Origin: DATHTC01 sp963746805
Lineage (GTDB): Bacteria > Actinomycetota > Thermoleophilia > Gaiellales > Gaiellaceae
Length of the DNA: 64,000 nt
Assembly: GCA_963746805.1 (NCBI GenBank)
Contig: CAVVCQ010000005.1
Span: 62,001-126,000, forward strand
Reading direction: 5' to 3'
Within the stretch, counting starts at the first letter, position 1. Each line of letters begins with the position of its first letter. A program made the position numbers and the translations under genes. Of the stretch, positions 43,443 to 52,683 are shown in pieces. The notes under the pieces are model-generated. The model searched no databases, was not told where the DNA came from, and saw only the letters and a list, made by a program, of their open reading frames with translations.

Positions 43443-44697
43443 CTACTGAAACGGAAGCAACAGCCGACGGGCGACGCCGGCCCAGCTCCAGCGCGCGACG
43501 ACGGCGCGCCGTGCGGCCTCGCCGAGGCGCGTCCGCTCGTCCGCGGAGAGCGCCAGCAGCCGCTCGAGCTTCGCGCGCAGCTCGTCCACGTCGCCGGTCG
43601 CGAACGACGCCAGCTCGCGGTACTCGGCCGGGTACTCGGCCTCGAGCCCCTCGGCGATCTCGGCCAGGCCGGAGTGGCGCGCGACGAGCGGCGGCACTCC
43701 GGCCGCCGCGGCCTCGGCGGCCACCATGCCGAACGCCTCCGGGAAGATCGAGGGCACGACGACGGCATCCGCGAGCGGGAGCAGATGGACAAGGTGGCGA
43801 TGCTCGAGCGCGCCCGGTGAACAGCGTCCTGCGCGGCGCGGCGGCCTCGAGCTCCGCGCGGTAGTCGCCGAAGCCGACGATCACGGCGCGCGCGTCGAGA
43901 CCCTCGAGCGCCTCGAGGAGGACGTGGACGCCCTTGTTGTAGAGCAGCTTGCCGAAGTAGACGACCGTCGGCTCGTCGCCGGCGAGGAACGTCGCGAGGC
44001 GCTCGGCGTTGCGCTCGTCGGGCTGCCGCTCCTCCGCGTTCCCCGGGTTCGGCGGGTCCCTCTGCGCCTCGTCGAGGAGTTCGGCGAGCGCCTCGTCGCG
44101 CGGCTGCGGCCGGAACTCGTCGATGTCGACGCCCGGCGGCACCTCGTACACGTGCTCGACCTCGCCGACGATCTCCTCGAGCACGCGGCGGATGTGCGCG
44201 GAGCCGACGAAGGTCGCCTCGGCCGCGCGCAGCGACTCCCGCCCCCACGCCGCGAGCTCCGGCCGGCCGCGCATCGCATACTCGAGCTCGGAGCCGTGCG
44301 CCTTGACGGCCAGCCGCACGGCGCCGGCGGCTGCGGCGGCGCCCACGGGCCCGCCCATCAGCACGTGGTTCGCGAAGAGGAGATCCGGCTCGCCGAGCGA
44401 CCGCAGCGCGGCCGCGTTCGCGTCGACGTACCGGCGCTTCTCCTCGTCCGTCCACTCCTGCAGGAGCTTCGGGCGCAGGCCCTCGTAGCGGTCGAGGACG
44501 AAGACGGGGAGCAGCCCGTCGGGGAGCTCCGGCCGGAACACGGCCGCGCCGCCGAGGTCGAACCGCTCCGGATGCCGCTCCTGGCAGACGACGGTGACGT
44601 CGTGCCCGGCGCGCGCCCACTCCCGCACGAGCGCCTGCGTGTAGATGTTCGAGCCGGTTCCGCTGAGCAGGTACCCATGCCAGACGTGGATGCGCAC
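43443..44697 (-). CDS. GT4 family glycosyltransferase (one frame break)
   Basis: About 417 residues. N-terminal Rossmann half (MRIHVWHGYLLSGTGSNIY; VTVVCQERHP; HGSELEYAMRG), then YFGKLLYNKGVHVLLEALEG. A frame change near 43815 moves to the frame with PSIFPEAFGMVAAEAAAAG, the nucleotide-sugar-binding EX7E region of GT-B enzymes, ending LLLPFQ. Transfers a sugar from a nucleotide donor; acceptor unknown. GTG start is 8 bases after a TAGCAT box. Confidence 0.85.
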
Positions 44698-44705
44698 GCG
44701 CGCGG

Positions 44706-44711
44706 ATGCTA
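44706..44711 (-). promoter_or_regulatory. -10 box of the glycosyltransferase gene
   Basis: TAGCAT on the minus strand, 8 bases before the GTG start at 44697. Confidence 0.5.
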
Positions 44712-44720
44712 GAGGCGGAG

Positions 44721-44749
44721 GGAGTTAGTGGCTCAGAGCCACTAACTCC
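44721..44749. terminator. Perfect palindrome after the subtilase gene
   Basis: 14-base arms (44721-44734 with 44736-44749) around one central A. Lies 27 bases beyond the end of the subtilase gene on its 3' side. Its 15-base core equals the hairpin after cobC (28551-28565). Confidence 0.55.
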
Positions 44750-44775
44750 CCCACGTTCCTCGTCGAGCGGTGGGA

Positions 44776-46344
44776 CTAGCTCGTGACGGCCGACAGGGCG
44801 TTGATCTGCCCCGCGCCGTACCACGAGTTGTGGCCGGCGCCGCCCTGGCACAGCTGCGGCGAGTCGTCCGGCCGGGTGATCGCCGAGTACGGGACGCCGA
44901 AGAGCGCCGTGCCGGCCGCACCCGAGAGCGGGAGCGCGGTCGGGCACGGCTGCGCGTCGGCGGTGTTCTGCAGTCGCGCCTGGACCGCGCCCGGACTCAT
45001 CGTCCCGTTCCCCGGGCTCGCGAGCCGCCCGTAGCGGCTGACGATGAGCGCCGCCACGCCGGCGGCGTGCGGTGAGGCCATCGACGTGCCCTGGAGGTAG
45101 CAGTAGCGGGCACCGCCGGCCGTCACGCTGCGGCCGCACCCGATCTCCGACGGCCAGGTCGACAGCACGAGGCCGAAGGGCCCGCCGTCCGTGCCGCGGC
45201 CGTAGTAGAAGTCGCCGCCCGGCGCCGTCACGTCGGTGGCCCCGACGCCGTACGACGAGTAGTACGACTTCAGGTAGTCGTTCGGGTCGCCGTCGCCGTC
45301 GACCTGCTTCGTGTTCCCGACGGCGGACACGGCGATCACGCCGGGCACCTCGACGGGCACCACGACGCAGGCGTTCGTGATCTCGCGTTCTTCCTCGGAC
45401 CCCGGCGGGAAGTCGGGACTGATCACGTCCACGGTCGGGTGGGCGAGATCGTCGCTCTGGTTGCCGGCCGACGCCACGACGGTGACGCCCTGGCGCTGGG
45501 CGTACGCGATCGCGCGCTTCGCCGCCTTCCACAGCGCCCGCTGGCCGGCGTCGCTGCGGCAGTTGTAGAGGTACGGATCCATGAAGTAGCTGTTGTTCGT
45601 GACGTCGATGTCGTGCGACCCGGCCCACATGAACGCGCACACGACCATGTGCACGAAGAAGTAGCCGTCGTCGTTCGACGTCTTGATCCCTGCGATCTTC
45701 ACCCTCGGCGCGACGCCGGTGATGCCGAGCCCGTTCGCGGCCGCCGCGATCGTGCCGGCGGTGTGCGTGCCGTGCCCGTTGTGGTCGTCCCACGCCGTCG
45801 GCGCGCTCACGGGCGCACCGGACTCGCACGAGACGCTCCGGGAGAAGTCGATGTTCGGGATGAGATCCGGATGGTCCTTGTCGAGACCGGTGTCGAGGTC
45901 GCCGACGACGACCGCCGGGCTGCCGCCGGTGATCGCATTCGCCTCGGGCGCGTGGATCTGCCGCATGTCCCACTGCAGCGGCGCGAGCGGGTCCAGCCCG
46001 GCCGGTGAGTTCGGCAGGTCACCCGGCGACGCCTCGGCGCCGTCGACCTGGAGCGGCCCGACCTTCGCAACCGGGCTCGTCGACGCCGCGACGGACTCGA
46101 TCCGGTTGTCGTTCGCGAACGCCTGCGCGAAGGTGGCGCTGTCGGACTCGGCGATCGCGAGCCCGACCGCGTCGTAGTCCGCCACGAGGCGGCCGCCCGC
46201 CATCTCGACCTTCACGCGCAGGTCGGACGCCGTCGACTGCTGCTTGTACGTCAGGACGTAGGTCGTGGCGCCGGCCTGGCCGGCCGCGACCATCGCGCCG
46301 AGGATCACGGCCACGACGACCATGACCCGTGCGGGTCCCATCAC
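44776..46344 (-). CDS. Secreted S8 family subtilisin-like peptidase
   Basis: 522 residues, with a signal segment at about 8-26. Inhibitor-like propeptide (about 27-100) with the fold of peptidase inhibitor I9. Catalytic triad: Asp in VVVGDLDTGLDKDH, His in DDHNGHGTHTAG, Ser in GTSMASPHAAG; the oxyanion Asn is in SAGNQSD. Several Cys pairs suggest extracellular disulfides. GTG at 46344 and ATG at 46341 are both possible; a GGGGAG site favours the ATG. Transcribed alone or after rex, 61 bases upstream. Confidence 0.93.
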   Translation of the reverse strand: MMGPARVMVVVAVILGAMVAAGQAGATTYVLTYKQQSTASDLRVKVEMAGGRLVADYDAVGLAIAESDSATFAQAFANDNRIESVAASTSPVAKVGPLQVDGAEASPGDLPNSPAGLDPLAPLQWDMRQIHAPEANAITGGSPAVVVGDLDTGLDKDHPDLIPNIDFSRSVSCESGAPVSAPTAWDDHNGHGTHTAGTIAAAANGLGITGVAPRVKIAGIKTSNDDGYFFVHMVVCAFMWAGSHDIDVTNNSYFMDPYLYNCRSDAGQRALWKAAKRAIAYAQRQGVTVVASAGNQSDDLAHPTVDVISPDFPPGSEEEREITNACVVVPVEVPGVIAVSAVGNTKQVDGDGDPNDYLKSYYSSYGVGATDVTAPGGDFYYGRGTDGGPFGLVLSTWPSEIGCGRSVTAGGARYCYLQGTSMASPHAAGVAALIVSRYGRLASPGNGTMSPGAVQARLQNTADAQPCPTALPLSGAAGTALFGVPYSAITRPDDSPQLCQGGAGHNSWYGAGQINALSAVTS

Positions 46345-46405
46345 GTGAAACTCCCCTCTTCGGGCGCCCCTCTCCCGGGCGCATCTAGGGGATCCTCGCA
46401 GAGTC

Positions 46406-47026
46406 CTAGGTCAGGTGGAAGTAGAGCGCGTGCAACAGGTCGACGGCCGGGTTCGAGGTGTGGACGGTCACCTCGGGCGGGACGTCGAGGAGGCCCTCGG
46501 AGTAGTTGAAGATGATCCGGACGCCCGCGTCGACGAGATCGTCCGCAGCGCCCTGTGCGGTCTCGGCCGGCACCGCGAGCACGCCGACGACGATGTTCTT
46601 GTCGCGGACCAGCTTCGGGAGCTGCGCGTAGTCGGAGACGATGACGCCGCCGAGGGTGCGGCCGACCTTCTCCGGGTCGGTGTCGACCACGGTCGCGATG
46701 TTGATCCCGTGCTCGGCGAAGATCGGGCTGGAGGCGATCGCCTCGCCGAGGCGGCCGGCGCCGACGAGGGCGATGTTGTGCTGGCCCTGCGTCCGGAGGA
46801 TCCGGCGGATCTCCGCGAGCAGCGAGTCGATGTTGTAGCCGACGCCCCGCTTGCCGAACTTCCCGAAGCCGGAGAGGTCGCGGCGGATCTGCGTCGCGTT
46901 GATGTTCGTGTAGTCGGCGATCTCCTGCGAGGAGATCCGGTCCTTGCCCATCTTCTTCGCCTGCGTCAGGACCTGGAGGTACCGCGACAGGCGCGCCGCG
47001 ACGCCGACCGTGAGACGTTCCGCCAC
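46406..47026 (-). CDS. rex: Redox-sensing transcriptional repressor Rex
   Basis: 206 residues. N-terminal winged helix (RLSRYLQVLTQAKKMG; DYTNINATQIRRDLSGFGKFG) and a Rossmann NAD(H)-binding domain (NIALVGAGRLGEAI), ending with the domain-swapped helix region. Rex represses respiratory and fermentative genes until NADH rises. GTG start with a GGGAGCAGGGA-type ribosome site. I did not find a convincing Rex operator in the 118 bases upstream. Confidence 0.95.
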   Translation of the reverse strand: MAERLTVGVAARLSRYLQVLTQAKKMGKDRISSQEIADYTNINATQIRRDLSGFGKFGKRGVGYNIDSLLAEIRRILRTQGQHNIALVGAGRLGEAIASSPIFAEHGINIATVVDTDPEKVGRTLGGVIVSDYAQLPKLVRDKNIVVGVLAVPAETAQGAADDLVDAGVRIIFNYSEGLLDVPPEVTVHTSNPAVDLLHALYFHLT

Positions 47027-47099
47027 TTCGTTCCCTGCTCCCCGTTCGTTGTTCGTGACTGTCGCGAGGAGTGTGCCCGAACGGCATCGCTGGCGGATT

Positions 47100-47125
47100 G
47101 CGGAAGTGACAAGCGGCGCTTCCGC
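47100..47125 (-). terminator. Hairpin after the glutaredoxin-like gene
   Basis: 7-bp stem GCGGAAG/CTTCCGC (47100-47106 with 47119-47125), 12-base loop, between the glutaredoxin-like gene and rex. Weak evidence without a T-run. Confidence 0.35.
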
Positions 47126-47144
47126 GGGGCAGTTCGTGACACCG

Positions 47145-47384
47145 CTACGCGCGCAGGCGGCGGCGCAGGGCGTCGGGCGGGACGTGGTAGACGAACGCGC
47201 GCTCGCCGTCGATCTCGACCACCGGCAGCCACTCCCGGTGGCGCGCCTCGAGCTCCGGGTCGCCGGTGATGTCGACCTCGTCGAGCGCGAACGGCACCTC
47301 GGCCCGCACCTCGTCGAGGATCGCCCGCGCCCGCTCGCACAGGTGGCACCCGGCGGCGGCGTAGAGGACGACCGCGTGCGCTAC
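47145..47384 (-). CDS. Glutaredoxin-like thiol-disulfide protein (start unclear)
   Basis: About 79 residues, a minimal thioredoxin fold: VVLYAAAGCHLCERA with a CxxC active site, then DEVDITGDPELEARH, the cis-Pro in WLPVVEIDG and a helical end. Similar to the glutaredoxin 2-like (DUF836) group. No ATG, GTG or TTG lies at the expected place; the frame begins at a GTA that overlaps the gdhA stop. A misread GTG is possible. Function: small redox carrier; co-transcribed with glutamate dehydrogenase. Confidence 0.7.
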   Translation of the reverse strand, partial: VAHAVVLYAAAGCHLCERARAILDEVRAEVPFALDEVDITGDPELEARHREWLPVVEIDGERAFVYHVPPDALRRRLRA

Positions 47385-48652
47385 GGGTAGAGGCCGCGGA
47401 TGGTCGTGGCCTCGGACACGCGCTCGACCGCGATGCCGTACGCCGCGAGCCGCATGCTGATGCTCTTGCGCTCGTGCGTGGCCCAGGTCTCCTCGAACGC
47501 GCGCGTGACGATGTCGTTGAGCTTCGCGTTCACCTCGGACTCCTTCCAGAAGTACTCCTGGAGCCCCTGGACCCATTCGAAGTAGGAGACGACGACGCCG
47601 CCGGCGTTCGCGAGCACGTCCGGGAGGACGAGAACGCCACGGTCCTCGAGGATCTCGTCCGCGCCGGGCGTCGTCGGCCCGTTCGCGCCCTCGAGGACGA
47701 TCGACGCCTTCACACGGTCGGCGTTGCCGGCGTGGATCACCTGCTCGAGCGCGCACGGCGCGAGCACGTCGCACTCGACCGTGAGGAGGTCCTCGTTCGA
47801 GATCGGGTCGGCGCCGCGGAAGCCGGCGAGCGTCCCGGTCTCCTGCTTGTGCGCGATCACCGACGGGATGTCGAGCCCGTCCGCCTTGAACAGGCCGCCG
47901 GCCGAGTCGGACACGGCCACGACCCCGGCGCCGGCGTCGAAGAGGAACCGCGAGAGGTGCAGGCCGACGTTCCCGAAGCCCTGGATCGCGACCTTCATCT
48001 CCTGCTCGCGCAGGCTCTTCTTGCGGAGCGCGCCGCGGAGCGCGTAGAGGCCGCCGCGCGCGGTCGCCTCCTCCCGGCCGAGCGAGCCGCCGATCTCGAG
48101 CGGCTTGCCGGTGACGACGCCGAGCACGGAGTGCCCCTTGTTCATCGAGTACGTGTCGAAGATCCACGCCATCACCTGGGCGTTGGTGCCGACGTCCGGC
48201 GCCGGGATGTCCTTCTCCGGCCCGATCTCGTTGATGATCTCGCTCGTGTAGCGGCGGGTCATGCGCTCGAGCTCGAGGCGCGAAAGACTCTTGGGGTCGA
48301 CGACGACGCCGCCCTTGGCGCCGCCGAACGGGATCCCCATCAGCGCGCACTTCCACGTCATCCACATCGCGAGCGAGCGAACCTCGTCGAGGGTGACGTC
48401 CGGGTGGTAGCGGATGCCGCCCTTCGACGGGCCGCGCGCGATGTTGTGCGTGACGCGGAAGCCCTCGAAGACGGTCACGCTGCCGTCGTCGCGGCGCGTC
48501 GGGATCGAGACGGCCACGGCCTTCTTGCAGCCGGACAGCACGTTCACGAGGTTCTCGTCGATCGCGAACGCGCGTCCGACGCGCCTGAGCTGCTCCTTCG
48601 CGATCTCGTAGGGATTCTCGCGAAGGTGCGTGGTGGGCTCGGCTACCGCCAC
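47381..48652 (-). CDS. gdhA: Glutamate dehydrogenase (Glu/Leu/Phe/Val family)
   Basis: 423 residues. Substrate site GPSKGGIRYHP and the catalytic-lysine region IPFGGAKGG, DVGTNAQVMAWI, nucleotide-binding QGFGNVGLHLS and the C-terminal VVVSYFEWVQ are all seen. Reversibly deaminates glutamate; length and motifs fit the hexameric type. GTG start, 9 bases after a TAGGAT box. Downstream of it come the redox protein and, further on, rex. Confidence 0.93.
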   Translation of the reverse strand: MAVAEPTTHLRENPYEIAKEQLRRVGRAFAIDENLVNVLSGCKKAVAVSIPTRRDDGSVTVFEGFRVTHNIARGPSKGGIRYHPDVTLDEVRSLAMWMTWKCALMGIPFGGAKGGVVVDPKSLSRLELERMTRRYTSEIINEIGPEKDIPAPDVGTNAQVMAWIFDTYSMNKGHSVLGVVTGKPLEIGGSLGREEATARGGLYALRGALRKKSLREQEMKVAIQGFGNVGLHLSRFLFDAGAGVVAVSDSAGGLFKADGLDIPSVIAHKQETGTLAGFRGADPISNEDLLTVECDVLAPCALEQVIHAGNADRVKASIVLEGANGPTTPGADEILEDRGVLVLPDVLANAGGVVVSYFEWVQGLQEYFWKESEVNAKLNDIVTRAFEETWATHERKSISMRLAAYGIAVERVSEATTIRGLYP

Positions 48653-48661
48653 AGCGCCAGG

Positions 48662-48667
48662 ATCCTA
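48662..48667 (-). promoter_or_regulatory. -10 box of gdhA
   Basis: TAGGAT on the minus strand, 9 bases before the GTG start at 48652; it overlaps the far end of the upstream subtilase gene's 3' region. Confidence 0.5.
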
Positions 48668-48672
48668 CCGCG

Positions 48673-51282
48673 CTAGAGGATCTCGAACAGGACGGACCTG
48701 CGCGTCGGCACGCCCCCTCCCGACGGATAGGCCGTCACGCGGACGCGGTAACGGCCCGCGTCGAGCGCCTGACCGCCGGGGTCGAAGCCGGTCAGGGCGA
48801 AGGCGTAGCGGCCCGGCAGGACGTCGCGGAGCCGGCCGATCACGCCGATGAACGAGCCCTCCTCGGTCGAGAGCTCGAGGTCGAGGCGGGCGACCGGGTG
48901 CACCTCGTCCGAGCCGCCGACGGTGCGGACGAGGCCGGCGCGGAGCGTGAGCACGGCCGGCTTCGTCTCGGACGGGGCGAAGCGGCGCTGCGAGAGCTCG
49001 AGCCCCCCGACGAGCAGCAGTCGTCTCGGGGCGAAGGCGACGGCGAACGGGACGCGGACGGCCCGTGCGCCGCGCGGGCGGATCACGATCGCGCCCTCGG
49101 CCGCGGGGCCGCCGCCGGAGGGCGCGGGCACGAGCGCCTCGACGCGGACCCGGGCGGACGCGCCAGGCCCGAGCTGCAGCCGGCGCGGCCGCACCGTCAC
49201 CGTCGTGTCGGCGGCCGGGAACCCGCGACGCTCGACGGCGAGCGTCATCGTGAGCCGCCGCGAGGAGAGGTTGACGACCCGCAGAGGGCGCCGCGAGCGC
49301 CAGTTCGGCCGGTTCGCGCGACCCAGCGCGAGCGTCGCAGGCGACGCCGAGAGCTCCGTCGCGGCGGCGGCGCCCAGGTCGAGCAGGCCGGCACCCTGCG
49401 CCCCGACCGACTCGTCCGCGGTCGGCCGGGCGCTGCCGACGAGCGCCTGCTTCAGGTCGCTTGCGCGCAGCTCCGGGCGTGCCTGCGCGAGGAGGGCGGC
49501 GGCACCGGCCGCGAGGGCGGCCGACGCGCTCGAGCCGTTGACCGTCCCGTACGCGGGCGAGCCGTCGGCGTTCGCGCCGGGCTCGCTCGTGGCGACGGCG
49601 ACGCCGGCGGCGACGAGGTCGGGCTTCACGCGCCCGTCGAAGGCCAGCCCGCGCGACGAGAACGCGGCGACGCGCTGCCCCGGCGGCAGCGCCTCGGAGC
49701 GCGCCGGCGCCAGCGAGACGCCGACGCTCCGTCCCGCGGCGAGCGCCGCGGCGAGCTGCCGCGCGACCTCGTCCGGCAGGCCCACGACGGGGACCGGCAC
49801 GCGCTCGTCGAGCCCGAGCGCGCCCGACGGGAGCGGCGCCCCGTGGACGAGGACGGCGGCGGCGCCGGCCTGCGCTGCGGCGCGGACGACGCCGGCCGTG
49901 TCCGTGCCGGACGGGACGAGCGCGGCGCGGCCGGCGACGCGGCTGTAGCCGCCGGCGTCGAAGAAGTCGGCGAGCTCGAGCGCCGCCGCCTGGTCGGCTG
50001 CGGGCGCGCCCGGCGAGAGGAGACGCGGCCGTCCGACGGCGAGGGAGACGGCGTCCGCGGGCGGGACGGCGCCGGCGAGCGGCACGAGCCGGTCGAACAG
50101 CACGTCGAGCCCGGCGCGCACGACGAGCCGAACGCGCTGCTCCCGCGCGCGGGCATCCGCGGCGCCGACGGTCAGCGCCGCGGGGGCCCCGCCGGGGCCG
50201 GCGACGCTGCCGTAGCCCGGCCCGGCGGGGCCGTCGTTCCCGGCCGGCGCGACGAGGAGCGTGTCGAGCTTCAGCGCACCCGCCGCGGCGCGCGCCTCGG
50301 GGCCGTCGGCGAAGGCGGCGTATGGCGCGGCCACGCCGACGAGGGCGATGCGGGCTGCGTCGTGCGCGTCCCCGTCGCCGTTCGGGTCGACGGCGCGCTC
50401 GAGCCCGGCGAGGAGCTGGTCGGTGCGGGCGAACACGGCCCATTCGCCGCGCGCGTCCTGCTGCCAGCCGGCGACGCGGACCGGGAGCACCGAGGCGCCG
50501 ATCGCGACGCCCGCCAGGCCCGACGGCCCGCCGGCGCCGACGAGGATCCCCGCCAGCTCCGTTCCGTGCCGCTCGAGCTCGCCGCTGCCGTCAGGCTTCG
50601 GGCCCGGCAACGCGTTCTCGCTGCCGCCGACGACGTCGATCCCGCGCAGGATCCGGCCGCCGAGATACGGCTGCGCCGCGTCGATGCCCGTGTCGAGGAC
50701 CGCGATCGTGACGCCTCGGCCGTCGAGGCCCGGGAGCCCGAGGTCGTCGGGCCGCGTGCCGGCTCCCGGCCCGAACGTGCGGCGCGAGAGCACGCGCGAC
50801 GAGACCGTCGCGGGGAACGCGGCGCGCACCGGGTAGACGCCCACGACCTCCTCCGCCCGCTCCAGGAGCGCGACCGTGCGCGGGTCGAGCAGCGCGGAGA
50901 AGCCGTTGAGGACGCGCGTGTACTTGAAGTCCGGTTGCACCTGCGCGCCCTGGACGGCCATGCGCGAGACGAAGAGGTTCTGTGCCAGCAGCGCCTGCCG
51001 CGTCCACCGACGCTCCTGGCGGTCGGTCGCGACGCCGCCGGCCGCGGCGACCTTGTCCGCCAGCGAGGGGAAGTCGAGGACGACGAGGAACCGCTGCCCG
51101 ACAGCGACGTCCGCGCGCGGCCCGCCGACGAGGCCGCTCCACGCGATCGCGGGGGCGTTCGTGGCGCCGCCGGCACCGCGGGTCTCCGCGAGCACGAGCG
51201 CGACTGCAGCGACGAGCGCGACGAGCGCGAGGCTCGCCACGCGTGACGCCGGGGGCAGCTCACGCGTACGCATCGAGGCCAA
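48673..51282 (-). CDS. Large secreted S8 peptidase with PA-like insert
   Basis: 869 residues. Signal segment at about 14-40, an I9-like propeptide, then the catalytic domain: Asp in IAVLDTGIDAAQ, His in LERHGTELAGIL, Asn in APAGNDGP. A protease-associated (PA)-like insert lies before the Ser, which is in an unusual context (NGSSASAALAAG in place of GTSMA). The last about 220 residues are Fn3-like beta domains. No sortase or membrane anchor seen. The ATG overlaps the tsaD end by 23 bases; a second ATG nine bases later is possible. Whether the enzyme is active depends on the altered Ser loop. Confidence 0.88.
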   Translation of the reverse strand: MASMRTRELPPASRVASLALVALVAAVALVLAETRGAGGATNAPAIAWSGLVGGPRADVAVGQRFLVVLDFPSLADKVAAAGGVATDRQERRWTRQALLAQNLFVSRMAVQGAQVQPDFKYTRVLNGFSALLDPRTVALLERAEEVVGVYPVRAAFPATVSSRVLSRRTFGPGAGTRPDDLGLPGLDGRGVTIAVLDTGIDAAQPYLGGRILRGIDVVGGSENALPGPKPDGSGELERHGTELAGILVGAGGPSGLAGVAIGASVLPVRVAGWQQDARGEWAVFARTDQLLAGLERAVDPNGDGDAHDAARIALVGVAAPYAAFADGPEARAAAGALKLDTLLVAPAGNDGPAGPGYGSVAGPGGAPAALTVGAADARAREQRVRLVVRAGLDVLFDRLVPLAGAVPPADAVSLAVGRPRLLSPGAPAADQAAALELADFFDAGGYSRVAGRAALVPSGTDTAGVVRAAAQAGAAAVLVHGAPLPSGALGLDERVPVPVVGLPDEVARQLAAALAAGRSVGVSLAPARSEALPPGQRVAAFSSRGLAFDGRVKPDLVAAGVAVATSEPGANADGSPAYGTVNGSSASAALAAGAAALLAQARPELRASDLKQALVGSARPTADESVGAQGAGLLDLGAAAATELSASPATLALGRANRPNWRSRRPLRVVNLSSRRLTMTLAVERRGFPAADTTVTVRPRRLQLGPGASARVRVEALVPAPSGGGPAAEGAIVIRPRGARAVRVPFAVAFAPRRLLLVGGLELSQRRFAPSETKPAVLTLRAGLVRTVGGSDEVHPVARLDLELSTEEGSFIGVIGRLRDVLPGRYAFALTGFDPGGQALDAGRYRVRVTAYPSGGGVPTRRSVLFEIL

Positions 51283-52207
51283 GATAGTCCGGGTACGGGA
51301 CGGGGTCGGCGAACCGGGCCGCCGAGGCGATCATCGCGGCATTGTCGGTGCACAGCGCGAGCGGAGCGAAGACCGCGTCGGGCAACGCGGCGCGCAGCTC
51401 CGAGTTCGCCGCGACCCCGCCGACGACGGCGACCTGCTCGAGCCCGGTCTGGGCCTGCGCCTCGCGCAGCCGCCCCGCGAGCGCCTTCACGATCGCCCGC
51501 TGGTAGCTCGCCGCGAGGTCGGCCACGGGCAATCCGTCGCCGTGCTCGCGCACCGCGTAGAGGAGCGCCGTCTTGAGCCCGGAGAAGGAGAAGTCGAGCC
51601 CGGGCACGCGGGCGACCGGGAAGGCACGGGCCTCGGGGTCGCCTTCGCGCGCGAGCCGGTCGATCGCGGCGCCGCCCGGATAGCCGAGGCCGAGGAGGCG
51701 CGCGCCCTTGTCGAACGCCTCACCGGCGGCATCGTCCAGCGTCGAGCCGAGCACGGCGAACGAGCCGCGCTCCCGCACCTCGAGCAACATCGTGTGACCG
51801 CCGCTCGCGAGGAGGCAGACGAACGGCGGCTCCAGCGGGTCCGGCTCGAGGTACAGCGAGGCGACGTGGCCCTGCAGGTGGTCGACCGGCACGAGCGGCA
51901 GGCCCCGCGCCCAGGCGAGCCCCTTCGCAGCGGAGAGACCGACGAGGAGGGCGCCGATGAGTCCCGGGCCGCGCGTGACGGCGACGCGGTCGACGTCGTC
52001 GAGGCCCGCGTCGGCCTCCTCGAGCGCCGTCCGCAGCACCGGGACGACGTTCTCGAGGTGGTGCCGCGACGCGACCTCGGGGACGACGCCGCCGAACCGC
52101 GCGTGCAGCTCCGCCTGCGAGGAGACGACGCTCGAGGCGATCCGCCCGTCCTCGGTGACGAGCGCGGCGGCGGTCTCGTCGCAGGAGGTCTCGAGCCCGA
52201 GGATCAC
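51260..52207 (-). CDS. tsaD: tRNA threonylcarbamoyladenosine synthase subunit TsaD
   Basis: 315 residues, ASKHA fold. ILGLETSCDETAAA, metal-binding His pair in ASRHHLENV, LASGGHTMLL, DDAAGEAFDKGARLLGLGYPGG and VAVVGGVAANSELR are all present. With TsaB and TsaE transfers threonylcarbamoyl to A37 of tRNAs reading ANN codons. GTG start overlaps the rimI stop by four bases. Slightly shorter than the usual 330-340 residues at the C-terminus. Confidence 0.95.
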   Translation of the reverse strand: MILGLETSCDETAAALVTEDGRIASSVVSSQAELHARFGGVVPEVASRHHLENVVPVLRTALEEADAGLDDVDRVAVTRGPGLIGALLVGLSAAKGLAWARGLPLVPVDHLQGHVASLYLEPDPLEPPFVCLLASGGHTMLLEVRERGSFAVLGSTLDDAAGEAFDKGARLLGLGYPGGAAIDRLAREGDPEARAFPVARVPGLDFSFSGLKTALLYAVREHGDGLPVADLAASYQRAIVKALAGRLREAQAQTGLEQVAVVGGVAANSELRAALPDAVFAPLALCTDNAAMIASAARFADPVPYPDYLGLDAYA

Positions 52208-52683
52208 TCGGCGGGGCCGTCGGCGCCCGGGTCGCGCCACATGATCAGCGCGTCCTCGCGGTTGTCCGTGTAGTACCCGCGCCGGATCCCGCGCCCCTTG
52301 AAGCCCAGCTGCTCGTAGAGCGCGATCGCGCCGTCGTTCGAGACGCGCACCTCGAGCGTGTAGCCGCGTCTCCCCTCCCCCGCGGTCAGCTCGAACAGCC
52401 GCCCGAGCAGCGCCGTCGCGACGCCGTTGCGCCGGTGGTCGGGCGCGACCGCGATGTTCATCACGTGCCACGCGTCGACGTAGCGCGAGATGATCATGTA
52501 GCCCATCAGCTCGCCCGCCTCCGGCTCGAAGGCGCCGAGGCAGATCGAGGACGGCTTGGCGAGCTCCCCGGCGAACATCGACCGCGACCACGGGGTCGGG
52601 TACGAGGCCCGCTCGATCGTCTCGATCGCCGGCAGGTCGCGGAGGCCGAGGCGGCGGAAGTCGACGCGGGACGGCGCCTTCAC
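52204..52683 (-). CDS. rimI: Ribosomal protein S18 alanine N-acetyltransferase RimI
   Basis: 159-residue GNAT. Acetyl-CoA loop VAPDHRRNGVATALLG, the family block RYVDAWHVMNIAV and the end LYEQLGFKGRGIRRGYYTD are typical of RimI. Acetylates an N-terminal alanine. Sits between tsaB and tsaD as in many actinobacteria; GTG start overlaps the tsaB stop by four bases. The frame is open upstream but reads Arg/Gly-rich shadow. Confidence 0.92.
   Translation of the reverse strand: MKAPSRVDFRRLGLRDLPAIETIERASYPTPWSRSMFAGELAKPSSICLGAFEPEAGELMGYMIISRYVDAWHVMNIAVAPDHRRNGVATALLGRLFELTAGEGRRGYTLEVRVSNDGAIALYEQLGFKGRGIRRGYYTDNREDALIMWRDPGADGPAE

Noticed and set aside
47027..47144. Search for a Rex operator upstream of rex (TTGTGA-n6-TCACAA type)
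   Set aside because: Only partial half-sites (GTTCGTGAC twice) were found; no acceptable inverted pair.
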